A stretch of 64,000 nt of DNA from Epithemia pelagica (GCA_946965045.2 OX337239.1:2604001-2668000), one strand, 5' to 3'; positions 50,523 to 60,998 are shown, numbered from the stretch's first letter. Notes: generated by a model from the sequence alone, not told the origin. Numbers and translations are program-made.

Positions 50523-52031
50523 ATGGCCGCTCCAGCTGCAATGCGTCAGGCGTTTATCCGCCTCCAGTTCTCCAACCCGGCATCCCAGTACCTTGTGGAC
50601 CGCCAAGGACTCTCCTCGATCGAAGATCTCCGCGACTTGGACGACGACGGCGTCATCAATCTCTGCAAGGCCGTCCGTCGACCCGGTGGTGTCCAAGCTC
50701 CTCCTGCCGCTGCAGCAGGAGTGGCAGCTCCGCCGCCTGTCCCTAATCCAGGCTTTGAAGTTTCTATCCTAGCCGAGACGAATCTCAAGTTGGCATGTTA
50801 TTTTGTCCGCCACCGTATCCGCATCGATCGGGCCACCACGCCGAACGATTTGACGATGGCGAACATTCGCCCTATGCGAGACCTCAAAGAATATGAGACC
50901 ATGCACGATGATCCGGAAGCACCCGAGCTCGACAACCGAGATTGGCCGCGGAACATCGAGTTGATTAAGGAGTATTTCGCCGAGTGCCGAGGCACGTCCG
51001 GTATACCTTTGGCGTATGTGATACGGACGGATGAATTCCCCGGAGCTGACCCGCAAGGTGGATTTGAGTCCGACGAGGCTGAGATGATCGCACGCGCTCG
51101 TCACCGTGTTGGAAACGGACCGAACGACGGCTTTACCCGTCAGTACTTGCAGGATCGGGCCAAGGTTTGGATCCGCTTGTCCGCTATGTGTGAACGGATG
51201 GATTGTTCTACCTACATCCGCAAGGCGAGCCGAAATCGCGACGGGCGAGCGGCTTATCAAGCCTTGTTTGACCATTACTTAGGGCCGAACAACGCGAACA
51301 ATTTGGCCAACGAAGCTGAACGGAAACTTATGAACACGAGTTACAACGGTGAACATAAGCGGTTCAACTTCGAGAAATACTGTAAGATTCACGTGAATCA
51401 ACACGCGATCTTAGAAGGGTTACGCCAGCAGGGCGTACATCCTGGCATCGATGACCGTTTTAAGGTTCGGCATCTGATGGACGGAATCAAGACCGACCAA
51501 TTTCAAGCGGTGAAGACGCGAATCATGTCGGATGATTCCCTACAAGCCGATTTCACCCGTGCCGTATCCTTGTTTAAGGATTTCTTAGCACAGCGTCCAT
51601 CGGCTAGTCAGTCTCAAGTATCGAGTATCAGTACCAAGACTGATTCTAATTCTGGTAAGACTAAGTCTGGGGTGAAAGCTAGTGTCAGTGTAGAAGACCG
51701 ATATTATAAGAAAGACGAATATCAGAAGCTTTCTCACGCCCAGCGCAAGAAGTTGAAGGAAATGCGGGAGAATCGCACGGGCAAGGGCGATTCCAGCAAG
51801 CCCAAAGAGATGAAGCTCTTTTCCAAGAAGTTTCAGAGGAACATCGCTGCCCTGTCCGCTCTCGCGAAGAATTCAATGAGCTTGCCACCATTGCGCGATC
51901 CATCTCGAGCCAGCGGCAATGACTCATCGTCCGATAGTTCTGATGATGATGCCAAGCCTGCGGGAAAGCGCAAGCCCGAGTCGAATCGCGACAATCCGGC
52001 GCTAACCCGCCAGAAGAAATCACGGAAATGA
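50523..52031 (+). CDS. Copia Gag, 502 residues
   Basis: I chose ATG 50523 (MAAPAAMRQAFIRLQFSNPA), with a good start context (ACCATGG). The N-terminus has ASQYLVDRQGLSSIEDLRDL, a helical pattern frequent at the start of diatom Copia gags. The middle part (about residues 80-360) is helical and contains TSYNGEHKRFNFEKYCKIHV and QAILEG-type capsid-like sequence. The C-terminus is basic and Ser/Lys-rich (RKKLKEMRENRTGKGDSSKP) and probably binds RNA; I see no CCHC zinc knuckle. It ends at TGA 52029-52031, and the next codons continue as pol in the same frame. Gag forms the particle in which reverse transcription occurs. Confidence 0.85.
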   Translation: MAAPAAMRQAFIRLQFSNPASQYLVDRQGLSSIEDLRDLDDDGVINLCKAVRRPGGVQAPPAAAAGVAAPPPVPNPGFEVSILAETNLKLACYFVRHRIRIDRATTPNDLTMANIRPMRDLKEYETMHDDPEAPELDNRDWPRNIELIKEYFAECRGTSGIPLAYVIRTDEFPGADPQGGFESDEAEMIARARHRVGNGPNDGFTRQYLQDRAKVWIRLSAMCERMDCSTYIRKASRNRDGRAAYQALFDHYLGPNNANNLANEAERKLMNTSYNGEHKRFNFEKYCKIHVNQHAILEGLRQQGVHPGIDDRFKVRHLMDGIKTDQFQAVKTRIMSDDSLQADFTRAVSLFKDFLAQRPSASQSQVSSISTKTDSNSGKTKSGVKASVSVEDRYYKKDEYQKLSHAQRKKLKEMRENRTGKGDSSKPKEMKLFSKKFQRNIAALSALAKNSMSLPPLRDPSRASGNDSSSDSSDDDAKPAGKRKPESNRDNPALTRQKKSRK

Positions 52032-52069
52032 GCGGTGGTCCGCTCAGTGCGTGTCGGTGCGGTTGACAC
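52029..52069 (+). promoter_or_regulatory. In-frame UGA between gag and pol with nearby hairpins
   Basis: The stop reads AAA TGA GCG. Directly after it GCGG-TGGT-CCGC (52032-52043) can pair, and GTGTC (52051-52055) can pair with GACAC (52065-52069). Pol has no ATG before its first domain, so stop-codon readthrough is a likely means of making Gag-Pol. The hairpins are short. Confidence 0.5.
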
Positions 52070-55000
52070 GTCCGACGAGGGCGAGTCTCGTACCGAGCTT
52101 GATAGTCACGCGGACACGTGTGTTGTTGGAAGGTCTGCGATGGTTGTACAGGACTATGGCCGCCCTGTGGATGTCAAGGGATATGATTCTTCTCAGGGCG
52201 TGGTTCACAAGAGTTGCAAGACTATAAGTGCGGCTCTAGCTTATGATTGCCCCGATACCGGTGAAGTATTGATCCTACTCGTGAACCAGGCCATTTATAT
52301 ACCATCGCTTACTCACAACCTCCTGTGCCCTATGCAGTTGTGGATGAATGACGTGCAAGTTTCGGACCAACCGAAATTCTTGACCGATAATCCCGACAAT
52401 AAGACACACGCACTGGTCCTGACAGATCAGGACGATGAAGATTTTGTGATCCCCCTGGATTTATGTGGTGTCACTTCCTATTTCCCTACAAGGACCCCCA
52501 CTTCCGATGAATACGCTTCATGTCGTCGCTTTGATTTGACTAGTCCCGACCCGCCGTGGGACCCCCAAAGTGACTCTTTCGCTCGGGATGAAATGTCGGC
52601 CCGAGCGGCCCTCCAACGATCGATTTCCACCGTTCGCTCAAGGGGACCCAATGACCCTTTCACGACTTTGCTTTCTGATTCGCGACCGTCGGAAACCGCA
52701 TGCTTTGCGACTGCTCTGCAAGCACGCGTGGCGACTCTTTCCGTAACACAAACTACCCCTTCTGGAAAAACTATCGATGCCAAGACTTTGGCACGTCGAT
52801 GGGGATGTGGATTGGAACGTGCAGCGGATACCCTTCGAGTGACGACGCAACGTGGTCTACGTACCACATTGAATCCTCTGACCAAGAGGTTCACGACGAA
52901 CGACCGGTTTCACCGATACCGGCCATTGCCTCATCCCTTATTCACGGACACTATGTTTTCGAAGGTGAAGTCTAGGCTGGGCAATACTTGTGCCCAAGTC
53001 TTCACGGCAAGGAATGGATGGACTAGAGCGTACCCTCTGGCCTCGAAAGGCGATGCACACGAAGCTTTGTCGTTGTTGCTCCAGAGGGAAGGCCGTCCAC
53101 CGGAACTAATCATGGATGGTGCCGCGGAACAGGTCAAGGGCAAGTTCAGGAAGAAGTCTAGAGAGGCTGGTTGTCGAGTGAAACAGTTGGAGCCCTATAC
53201 TCCATGGGCAAATGCGGCTGAGAGTGCAATTAGGGAGTTGAAGCGTGGTACTGGACGGAAAATGGTCTCAACTAAATCTCCTAAGGTATTGTGGGATCAT
53301 TGTCTCGAGTTGGAAGCCTATATCAGATCGGCTACATGTCATAGTAATTTCGAGCTGTCAGGTCAGGTCCCGGAAACGGCAATGTACGGGGAGACCTTCG
53401 ACATTTCACTCTTGGCTGGATATGGGTGGTACGACTGGGTTTATTACTACGACTCAGCGGCCAACTACCCGGAAGACAAGGAGAAACTGGGTAGGTACCT
53501 AGGTCCTGCGACGGACATGGGACCCGCACATGCAATTAAGATCCTAGCCGAGTCAGGAATGATCAAGATTCGCTCGACCTACCGACACCTGACGGACGAC
53601 GAAATCCGTGACCCGACTGAAATAGAGAAGAGGAAAGACTACACGAGTAAGGTCAACGAGAAGTTAGGCGGTGTAGCTAAAGTCGAAGACTACGACGGTC
53701 TAGTTGATGTGGAAACGCCGACCTACGAGGCGTATGAAGACGACGATGACCCCAAGCCACCGATTGCACCCGACATTGATGACATCACACCAGACACCTA
53801 CGACAACTACGTTGGAGCTGACGTCTTGTTGCCGAAGGGTGATGCAATGGTGACGGGCAAGGTGAAAAGACGGTCCAAGACCAGTGATGGCCGCCTCAAG
53901 GGGACGTCGTCCCACAACCCGATTCTAGACTCGAGAGTATACGTTGTCGAGTTTCCAGACGGCGAGACGTCAGAGTATGCCGCGAACGTCATCGCGGAAA
54001 ATATGTATGCGCAGTGCGATGCTGAGGGAAACCAATTCTTGCTGCTGGACAGCATCGTTGACCATCGCAAGACCAAAGCCGCTGTCGACCACGATAACCG
54101 CCATGTCGTTGTCCGAGGGCGGAAGCACAAGAAGAAGACGACGAAAGGGTGGGAGTTGTGCGTCCAGTGGCGCGACGGGTCAACGTCCTGGGAACGCCTG
54201 GCTGGACTGAAGGAATCCAATCCGATTGAAGTGGCGGAGTACGCCGTCGCAAAGCAGATTGAAAATGAGCCAGCGTTTGATTGGTGGGTGAATAAATTCC
54301 TCCGACGACGAGATCGGATACTCGCCGCCGTCAATAGCCGCTACCACAAGCGGACGCACAAGTTTGGGATCGAAATCCCCAAGACTGTTGCCGAAGCATA
54401 CGAACTTGACAGAAGGAACGGCAACGACTTGTGGCGAAAGGCCATCGAGAAAGAGATGGAAGCTGTTCGAGTGGCGTTCAAGCTGATGGAAGACGACGAG
54501 AAACCAGCTCCTGGCTTCCAGGAGATCCGATGCCACATGGTTTTCGACGTAAAAATGGAAGATTTCAGGAGAAAAGCACGGTTTGTAGCGGGCGGACACA
54601 CAACAGAGGCACCAGCAACATTGACTTATGCCAGTGTCGTATCTCGAGAAAGTGTTCGTATTGCCCTCACTATTGCCGCTCTCAATGACCTAGAGGTTAA
54701 AACGTCCGACATCAAGAATGCTTATTTAACTGCGCCGAACAGTGAGAAAATCTGGACTGTACTGGGCCCCGAGTTCGGGTCCAACGCTGGGAAGCGTGCA
54801 TATATCGTACGAGCATTGTATGGGTTAAAGAGTGCCGGTGCAAGCTTCCGCAACCACCTTGCGAGTTGTATGAGAACTCTTGGGTACGATCCGTGCTTGG
54901 GTGCTGATCGAGACTTGTGGATGAAGCCTATGACACGTCCGAGTGACGGTCACAAGTACTACGCCTATGTATTGCTGTACGTAGACGATGTCTTGGCCAT

Positions 55001-56099
55001 ATCGCATGATGCGACTGCGATGTTACACGAGTTAGATCATTTCTTCCCTATGAAGCCGGGCTCGATCGGAAATCCTGACATGTACCTTGGAGGGAAGCTT
55101 AAGCCCATGACCATGCCCAATTCCGTTGTCAGTTGGGCTATGAGTTCGAGCAAGTATGTACAAGAAGCTGTTTCGAATGTTGAGACGTACTTGGAACGCG
55201 AGTGTGGCGGCCGCAAGCTCGCAAAACGCGCGGCGACTCCGTTCCCACCAGAATATGACCCAGTTCTCGACGTGACAGATCAACTGAATGTGGACGAGGT
55301 GTCATTCTACCAGTCCCAGATTGGCGTCCTCAGATGGATGGTTGAACTGGGAAGGGTGGATATCATGACCGAAACGTCATTGTTAGCATCCCAAGTGGCA
55401 AGTCCACGACAAGGACATTTGGAAGCGGTATTCCATATGTATTCCTATTTGAAAATCAAGCACAATGCTAGGATGGCATTTGATCCGACCTATCCCGAAA
55501 TAGACCTCCGAGAATTTCGTGAAGATTGCGACTGGAAGGAGTTCTACGGCGATGTAAAGGAGGCAGTTCCACCGAATGCACCAAAGGCACGTGGTAAAGA
55601 AGTGGATCTGCGGCTGTATGTTGACTCGGATCATGCTGGTGACAAGATGGTACGGCGATCTAGAACTGGATTCTTCATCTTTATGAATATGGCACCTATT
55701 ATGTGGTATACCAAGCGACAAGCGACCATCGAAACATCCGTTTTTGGAGCTGAGTTTGTCGCAATGAAGACGGGCATGGAGGCCGTCAGGGGACTACGCT
55801 ACAAATTACGGATGATGGGAGTGCCGTTGTCTGGTCCTACATATGTTTATGGTGACAACATGTCCGTGATTCACAATACATCGAAACCGGAATCGTCGCT
55901 GAAGAAGAAGTCCAATTCTATCTGCTATCATGCAGTCAGAGAAGCTGTTGCCATGGGTGAATTGTTGACTACACATATTCCCACACAGCATAATCCAGCC
56001 GATTTGGCCACCAAGGTGATTCCAGGAGGACAGAAACGCAATCATTTGTTGGGTCTGGTCCTTTGGGATATTACTGATGATCATGGATCCCCAGAGTGA
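52032..56099 (+). CDS. Copia Pol: protease, integrase, chromodomain-like, reverse transcriptase, RNase H
   Basis: The frame follows gag after the UGA and runs to TGA 56097-56099. The protease has ELDSHADTCVVGRSAM at about residue 17. Integrase (about 52900-53430) has LFTDTMFSKVKSRLGN, PELIMDGAAEQVKG and WANAAESAIRELKRG as the DDE core. An acidic linker follows. At about 54130-54250, TKGWELCVQWRDGSTSWERL and LKESNPIEVAEYAVA resemble a chromodomain. Reverse transcriptase has IRCHMVFDVKMEDFRRKARF, TSDIKNAYLTAP, RALYGLKSAGASFR and LLYVDDVLAISHD (about 54970). RNase H has LYVDSDHAGDKMVRRSRTGF, TIETSVFGAEFVAM and YGDNMSVIHN, then NPADLATKVIPGG. All catalytic residues are present. Confidence 0.95.
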   Translation, partial: AVVRSVRVGAVDTSDEGESRTELDSHADTCVVGRSAMVVQDYGRPVDVKGYDSSQGVVHKSCKTISAALAYDCPDTGEVLILLVNQAIYIPSLTHNLLCPMQLWMNDVQVSDQPKFLTDNPDNKTHALVLTDQDDEDFVIPLDLCGVTSYFPTRTPTSDEYASCRRFDLTSPDPPWDPQSDSFARDEMSARAALQRSISTVRSRGPNDPFTTLLSDSRPSETACFATALQARVATLSVTQTTPSGKTIDAKTLARRWGCGLERAADTLRVTTQRGLRTTLNPLTKRFTTNDRFHRYRPLPHPLFTDTMFSKVKSRLGNTCAQVFTARNGWTRAYPLASKGDAHEALSLLLQREGRPPELIMDGAAEQVKGKFRKKSREAGCRVKQLEPYTPWANAAESAIRELKRGTGRKMVSTKSPKVLWDHCLELEAYIRSATCHSNFELSGQVPETAMYGETFDISLLAGYGWYDWVYYYDSAANYPEDKEKLGRYLGPATDMGPAHAIKILAESGMIKIRSTYRHLTDDEIRDPTEIEKRKDYTSKVNEKLGGVAKVEDYDGLVDVETPTYEAYEDDDDPKPPIAPDIDDITPDTYDNYVGADVLLPKGDAMVTGKVKRRSKTSDGRLKGTSSHNPILDSRVYVVEFPDGETSEYAANVIAENMYAQCDAEGNQFLLLDSIVDHRKTKAAVDHDNRHVVVRGRKHKKKTTKGWELCVQWRDGSTSWERLAGLKESNPIEVAEYAVAKQIENEPAFDWWVNKFLRRRDRILAAVNSRYHKRTHKFGIEIPKTVAEAYELDRRNGNDLWRKAIEKEMEAVRVAFKLMEDDEKPAPGFQEIRCHMVFDVKMEDFRRKARFVAGGHTTEAPATLTYASVVSRESVRIALTIAALNDLEVKTSDIKNAYLTAPNSEKIWTVLGPEFGSNAGKRAYIVRALYGLKSAGASFRNHLASCMRTLGYDPCLGADRDLWMKPMTRPSDGHKYYAYVLLYVDDVLAISHDATAMLHELDHFFPMKPGSIGNPDMYLGGKLKPMTMPNSVVSWAMSSSKYVQEAVSNVETYLERECGGRKLAKRAATPFPPEYDPVLDVTDQLNVDEVSFYQSQIGVLRWMVELGRVDIMTETSLLASQVASPRQGHLEAVFHMYSYLKIKHNARMAFDPTYPEIDLREFREDCDWKEFYGDVKEAVPPNAPKARGKEVDLRLYVDSDHAGDKMVRRSRTGFFIFMNMAPIMWYTKRQATIETSVFGAEFVAMKTGMEAVRGLRYKLRMMGVPLSGPTYVYGDNMSVIHNTSKPESSLKKKSNSICYHAVREAVAMGELLTTHIPTQHNPADLATKVIPGGQKRNHLLGLVLWDITDDHGSPE

Positions 56100-56228
56100 G
56101 TCCTTTCCTCATATCTACTTATGAGGTTTTGTGCAGGTCTTGAGGTTTCCTGGGCTAGTTGGCCCGAATACACTTACCACTGGGATGGCAAACAGTTCTC
56201 AAAGGAATCGAGTACTGTTTGAGGGGAC

Positions 56229-56382
56229 TAAGAAAGTATGTCTGTCGTACGTATGAAAATCGAGAAGATAGGGAGTAGTGACTCTGTAACCTATATTTTA
56301 GTTCACTTCTTTGTTTGGAATGACTTTTTGTACCCGTGCACCCATGACGGTGCCCCGTATGCCCAACGGACGGGTTTTCTTA
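56229..56382 (+). repeat. Right LTR of the intact Copia (154 bp)
   Basis: It is identical to 49503-49656. GAGGGGAC directly before it is a short polypurine tract. Confidence 0.95.
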
Positions 56383-56410
56383 TTAACATTGTCATCATCA
56401 TAAAAGTCAA

Positions 56411-56415
56411 ATTGA
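56411..56415. repeat. Target-site duplication ATTGA of the chimeric LTR element, left
   Basis: ATTGA occurs one base before the left LTR and again directly after the right LTR (61112-61116). The LTR border is uncertain by one base. Confidence 0.55.
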
Positions 56416-56416
56416 T

Positions 56417-56529
56417 ACTTAATGTAGACGTAAAACTAGGTGTTGATATCAAGACACAATCGTTAGTTCCGTAGGTCAATCCAGTTCGCTGTATGAACGA
56501 TGGGGCCCTCACCTTTCACACTAAACTAG
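56417..56529 (-). repeat. Left LTR-like repeat of the chimeric element (113 bp)
   Basis: It matches 60999-61111 except for one A/G difference. The plus-strand copy starts ACTTAATG and ends AAACTAG; the ends are not TG...CA. Confidence 0.9.
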
Positions 56530-56566
56530 TGATGAGGAAACCAATACTTCCTCCTCTTCAAGCACT

Positions 56567-57951
56567 ATGGATCAAACAGTAGAAGACTCTTCCGATTCCA
56601 TGGTAGGAGAATGCGTTGAGATCCACTATACACCTTGGACCTATAGTCCTCGTGGGGACCGATGGGGGAACCGAACCGCGCCGGCCGAGCAAACCAACAT
56701 GATCAGTTCCACGTTTTGGACCACTGGTCGGCTTCATCTCTTATTCGTCGCTCTCATGATGCTTCCACTCATCCTACCGGTGATCCTATGGACTCTTCCT
56801 ACTACTACAGTTCTTGAACGAAGCACAAGCCTTTACTACGATGGGTTAAGCTACCTCAGTAACGGCTGCAATCATCTTCTTCAAGGAACAAACGAAATGT
56901 TGAATGGACTCTCGTTTCTCCTTGCTGCTATTCTTTCCCACCCATCATGTGCTCCCACCCTTCTCATGTGTTTCTTTGTTGGATGATTAATATTGCTCTC
57001 CAACCAACCATTGGCTACAGCACACGGCCCAATGCTTTCCGTCACTGGGCCTATCCCCGTGCTCAACTACGTACCCGCGGCTCGCAATCCTTTTACTGTT
57101 TGATTGTTGTGTCGTTGTGTCGATTGTTGGATATTGCGACCTTTGGCCTCTGGTATCGTTGGGCCAATGCACGAAAAGAGGGAGGACACACGTTCAACAG
57201 GCCAGGACCACGACCATCTAGCCGCTCGTCCTTCCAAAGCCATTGTCGCCGTCATCGAAAGCACTTTCGATATCGCTTTCGTCCCATCAATCCAGCAACA
57301 CCAGATCGTGCTCAACCAAACGTCCAACCACGACGACGTCGACCCGCTGTTAAATCCAAGAAATTTGCCAAGAAACCAGAAACCAACAATGCAGCCACAC
57401 AGGTGACACCATCACCGCCACCCAATGCACGATCGGCATTCTCCCCTTGTCGTCGTACATTTCAGTCGCCTGCTCCAGAGCAGACTGCATCGATCCCGAT
57501 GAAGACTCATCGGGAACAGACCACTAAAAACCAGAAGACAAGCGATTGTTGTGTTGATGATCGCCTGGCCGCAACAGCAGACTTCATTCCACGCTTCTAC
57601 AAGGTCAAGCGCTCAGACAAGAATCAAAAAGAGAAGATTGTTGGAATGACCATCTGTGTGGCAAGCCAAAACGATCACACCACAACAACACGAGAAAGCC
57701 AATGTGAATTGAGAGGAGATGTGGCTCTCCGTGCCACCCTCCAGGCGCCCGAGAAATTCAGGAACTCAATGCCCTCGGAAGCTTCCTATCCCAACATATG
57801 GGATTCAGGAGCAAGCATCTCAATCACATACCGGCCCGAGGATTTCATCGACGCCTTGGAACCACAAGAAAAACTGAAGATTCGAGGGATTGCCAACAAA
57901 ATGAAGGTAAAAGGAAAAGGGTCATGGACGCCGAAGGAATGCTCCGTATAG
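56567..57951 (+). pseudogene. Membrane-segment ORF running into a Copia protease, one frame change
   Basis: ATG 56567 starts 37 bases inside the LTR. The first frame runs to 56986 with hydrophobic segments LHLLFVALMMLPLILPVILW and LSFLLAAILSHPSC. The sequence then continues sensibly in the next frame from about 56980 (WMINIALQPTIGYS), with a third hydrophobic segment FYCLIVVSLCRLLDIATFGL. A Pro/Arg-rich basic stretch (57180-57370) follows, then a protease-like end, NIWDSGASISITYRPEDFID and IRGIANKMKVKGKG (57793-57920), where DSGA is the aspartic protease core. The family pattern goes on in another frame (DAEGMLRIGELRMGDGN) until about 57985, where the inverted gag begins. Membrane segments before a Copia protease are unusual; they may belong to a captured gene. 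Confidence 0.5.
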
Positions 57952-60799
57952 GTGAGTTGCGAATGGGCGATGGTAATGTACCAAAGGTTTCAACACTCTC
58001 ATTCAGTTCATTGTTGTTTTCTTCTTCTCCCTCTTCCTGAATGGCTGTTGTTGCGACGGCGATTTCATTCGCAAACGCATCATTGAGGAGCTGGCTGTCT
58101 TGTGTAAAATGGCCAAGATGAGCCTCCTCCAGTTCTTTCCAAGTGTTCTCATATGCCAATTCCGCACCAACATGGAACTTGGGTTCCAAGTTGGTTAGAT
58201 TGGTGAGTTGAGCAACCGATAGTGGGTTTTCTGCATCGTCGGACTTGGGCGGGGTGACGCTTTCGATGCCAGTGGCCCGAAAGGCTTGGTAATCGTCACC
58301 AGGGTCCGTAACTGTTGTGTCGTCGTCACTCATCATCCTTGCGCTGCTTTCCTTGGTTGACTCAGAGAAGAGTCCGCTTGAGTTGGATGCTGAGCCATCA
58401 ATGGACACAAGTTCCTCGTCGTCAGTGGTGTTGCGGTGATGGGGCAAGGGAAGCATGGCTTTGAGGGCAAGCACTCCTTCCGTGATGGTGGATTCATCAT
58501 CATCCTTGTCTGCAGCTTCGACATCAGCAATTTCAGTGGCCGGTTCGTCATCGTCTTTTGTATCTGTGTTGTTTTCTTTTTCTTCATTTTTCTTTTGTTT
58601 TTTGATGTTACGATCACAGTAAACAAAGACGAAATCACGAATGTGGTCGTCCTCGGGACGAATGCTGAGTGCTTCGTCAATGTCCAATCTACCCATGGCT
58701 TCTTCCACTCCCTCACCGTAGGACACAACAACTACAATTCGCTTGTTTGGCTTGTTTTCGCGAAAGAAAATGCGAGAATGTTTGTGTTCCTTCAAGTCAT
58801 CATTGACATAGCTGTCAATGATGTCCGATAGGTCATCAAACTCACTGTCATTGTCAGCGAAGGCGCTGGAACTGTCATCATCAGCGACAAGAGCAGTCTC
58901 GTCGACGTCGTCATCATCGTCGGAGTCATCAGCCATCCTGGCCAATTTACAGTATGGTGGACAGGGGGTGGAGTCGTGGTATCGAGGGACCAATGGCGGA
59001 AGGTCCTCATATTCAGCATCGTCAGAGGTGATCGTTCCATCATCCAACAATTCACTGCTAGAAGAGTCATGGGTCTCGGCTGAGACTTCACTCTCAAGGT
59101 CCAGTTCCGCATTCCATGCGGATGCATCGAACTCCAAACAATTGGCAGTAGGGGTACGTCCCATGGGTTTCTTGTTGGATCTTCCTTTGTTCCCATTCTT
59201 GTCCTTTCGGCCATATCCAACAATATGCTGATGGGTTTTGTGGGTGGTGTTCCAACGAGCGCATTTGGCACACCAGAAATATTTAGTCCCATCAATCAAC
59301 CGTTCATCGGACGCTCCTGGTGCCGGTGGATTTTCTTCCAATTGGAAGATCGATCTGGCTGGTACTTGTTGTTCTTTTTGTTGTTGTTTCCCCCTTTGTT
59401 CCAGCTCGATTGGTCCATTTCCCTTTGTTATGTTTTGGAATGCCCGATGGTCCACCCGAGGGAGTCGGGTTGGAACCGGGTGGATGACGGAGTTGCTGGA
59501 CCAGTGCATTGATGGATGCCTGGTCCAGACGGGTTGGAACGCCAGCGGTCCGAGGGACAATGGCCTGGTTGGCGGAAAGGATGCTGGGGGCGCTTTCGAA
59601 TCGGTGAGATTTGACTTAGCTGCCCATTCTCTTTGTTTGAGGGCGACCAAGTATCGTGTGTTGGCCTCTTCTGCCACATGCGTGTACAGCAGCTTCTTGT
59701 TTGCCATGTAAGTATCCGCGATACTCTTGTCCATGAATCTAATGTGCTCAACCGCGGACTGAACTGTTTGATTGATGGTAAGCAGGGCGAACTTTGGTGT
59801 CTCTGGCCATTTAGCTTTCAAGATGTTCTTGAGGAAGCTAGCCGTGAGAGTGTGCTCGTATAGCCCGGCCGCGGACAGACATCGCGCCTTGATGGCGAAA
59901 TCCTTGGTAAGTAGCGTGATGTCGTGACCCGGATATTGTTGAGGCACAAGAGCACGCATCTCACCTTTCACAATTTCCCAGCGTTCGATGGAGTCGTCGG
60001 TGAGAATCCGAACGATCACCATGAACAACTCGGGAAAGCTCTTGACGTCGCGGCTTTGATCTTCGACGTCGCGACGGAAGCTCTTTTCTAAAGAGTCCAG
60101 AAGGTAATCACGTGAGCTTGCGTCATTGCTCTTATTGTATTTGTCGTAAAGACTCAACTGTTTTTCCATTTCTTCTTTGACTTTGACACTGGTAAACTTG
60201 GGGTGGTCGACGACGATGTGGATCATGGCCGTGGCGTCCATGGGGTCTTTAAGGTACGCAATAGTGTCCATCCCGTGCTTTTCGAGATGGCGAACAAGTT
60301 CGTCTTGGAGGCGAGAGAAATCCCCTGTTTTCTTGTCGAATTTGTCGTCGGGTCCACAGATACGCTCTGAGTAGCGCTTATCGGTAAGTGTTCGAAGCTA
60401 GAGGCTTCGTAACGGTTCTTTGGGAGCTGAGTCGTCTAACTCAGTCCATTCCACTTTCGGTTTTCCACCAGTCCAGACAACAAATTCGTTGCTCTTGGCC
60501 TGGATGATGCCACCCATCCTGGGCTTGGTCGGCATGAAAACAGCGGCGTACGTCGGATCGCGATCGGGTTCGTCGCTCATCTCGTCGTCTTCGGAAGATT
60601 CACCAATCAACTCGTCGTCGTCGGAGTCCTTTTCTTCTTCGTTACTGTTGGTGTCGTTGTCACTCAACAATTCGTCGTCGGTCCACGCGTCCGTGTCCTC
60701 GTTATCTGAACCAACAATCTCCTCTGGTGGTGGATTGTTTTCTCTGGTTCGATCTTGGTTCTCTCCTTCTTCTCCTTGTTCGATATTGGGATTTGACAC
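57845..60799 (-). CDS. Copia-type Gag of the chimeric element, with one in-frame UAG
   Basis: One minus-strand frame is open from ATG 60799 to 57845 except for TAG at 60398-60400. The first 133 residues are acidic (many Asp/Glu/Ser). After the stop the sequence continues with LRTLTDKRYSERICGPDDKF, and the next ATG is at 60271. The gag core has LYDKYNKSNDASSRDYLLDS, FPELFMVIVRILTDDSIERW and SVKVKEEMEKQLS, a pattern common in algal Copia gags. FWCAKCARWNTTHKTHQH (about 59240-59290) is a C-C-H-H zinc motif. The rest is acidic. The last 30 or so residues are read across the inverted protease and are not real gag. If the stop is active, only the short acidic protein or a product from 60271 is made. 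Confidence 0.7.
60393..60409 (-). promoter_or_regulatory. Perfect 6-bp hairpin carrying the gag UAG
   Basis: On the minus strand CGAAGC-CTCTA-GCTTCG forms a six-pair stem. The UAG spans the loop and the stem base (60398-60400). It may be chance, a small insertion, or a structure that affects termination. Confidence 0.4.
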
Positions 60800-60998
60800 C
60801 CAGTCGAAACTACCGTATCCACTCGCGGTGGGTGAAACTTCGTCCGCCGTCTTGGGCTTGTTGCTTGGGTGCCCACTGGGTCACCTCTTCTCTTTTGTCG
60901 ACTTGGTTGGACTTGCGCTTGTCCTTGAGCTCTTTCTTTTCTTCTCTCTTCGCAGTTGAAGCGTTCTTGGTCGATTAGCCGTCTTGGGCTCACTAACC

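Larger units (their letters stand above)
49503..56382 (+). mobile_element. Intact Ty1/Copia retrotransposon with identical LTRs
   Basis: This is a 6,880-bp element with 154-bp LTRs identical at every base and a TTAA target duplication. The internal part holds an 866-bp leader, gag (50523-52031) and pol (52032-56099) in one frame, separated by a single TGA. Domain order is gag, protease, integrase, chromodomain-like segment, reverse transcriptase, RNase H. No frameshift or other stop is present. Identical LTRs indicate a very recent insertion and probable activity. Confidence 0.96.

Noticed and set aside
58818..59711. Plus-strand frames of 130-160 codons opposite the minus-strand gag
   Set aside because: They are Ser- and Phe-rich antisense images of the acidic gag tail.
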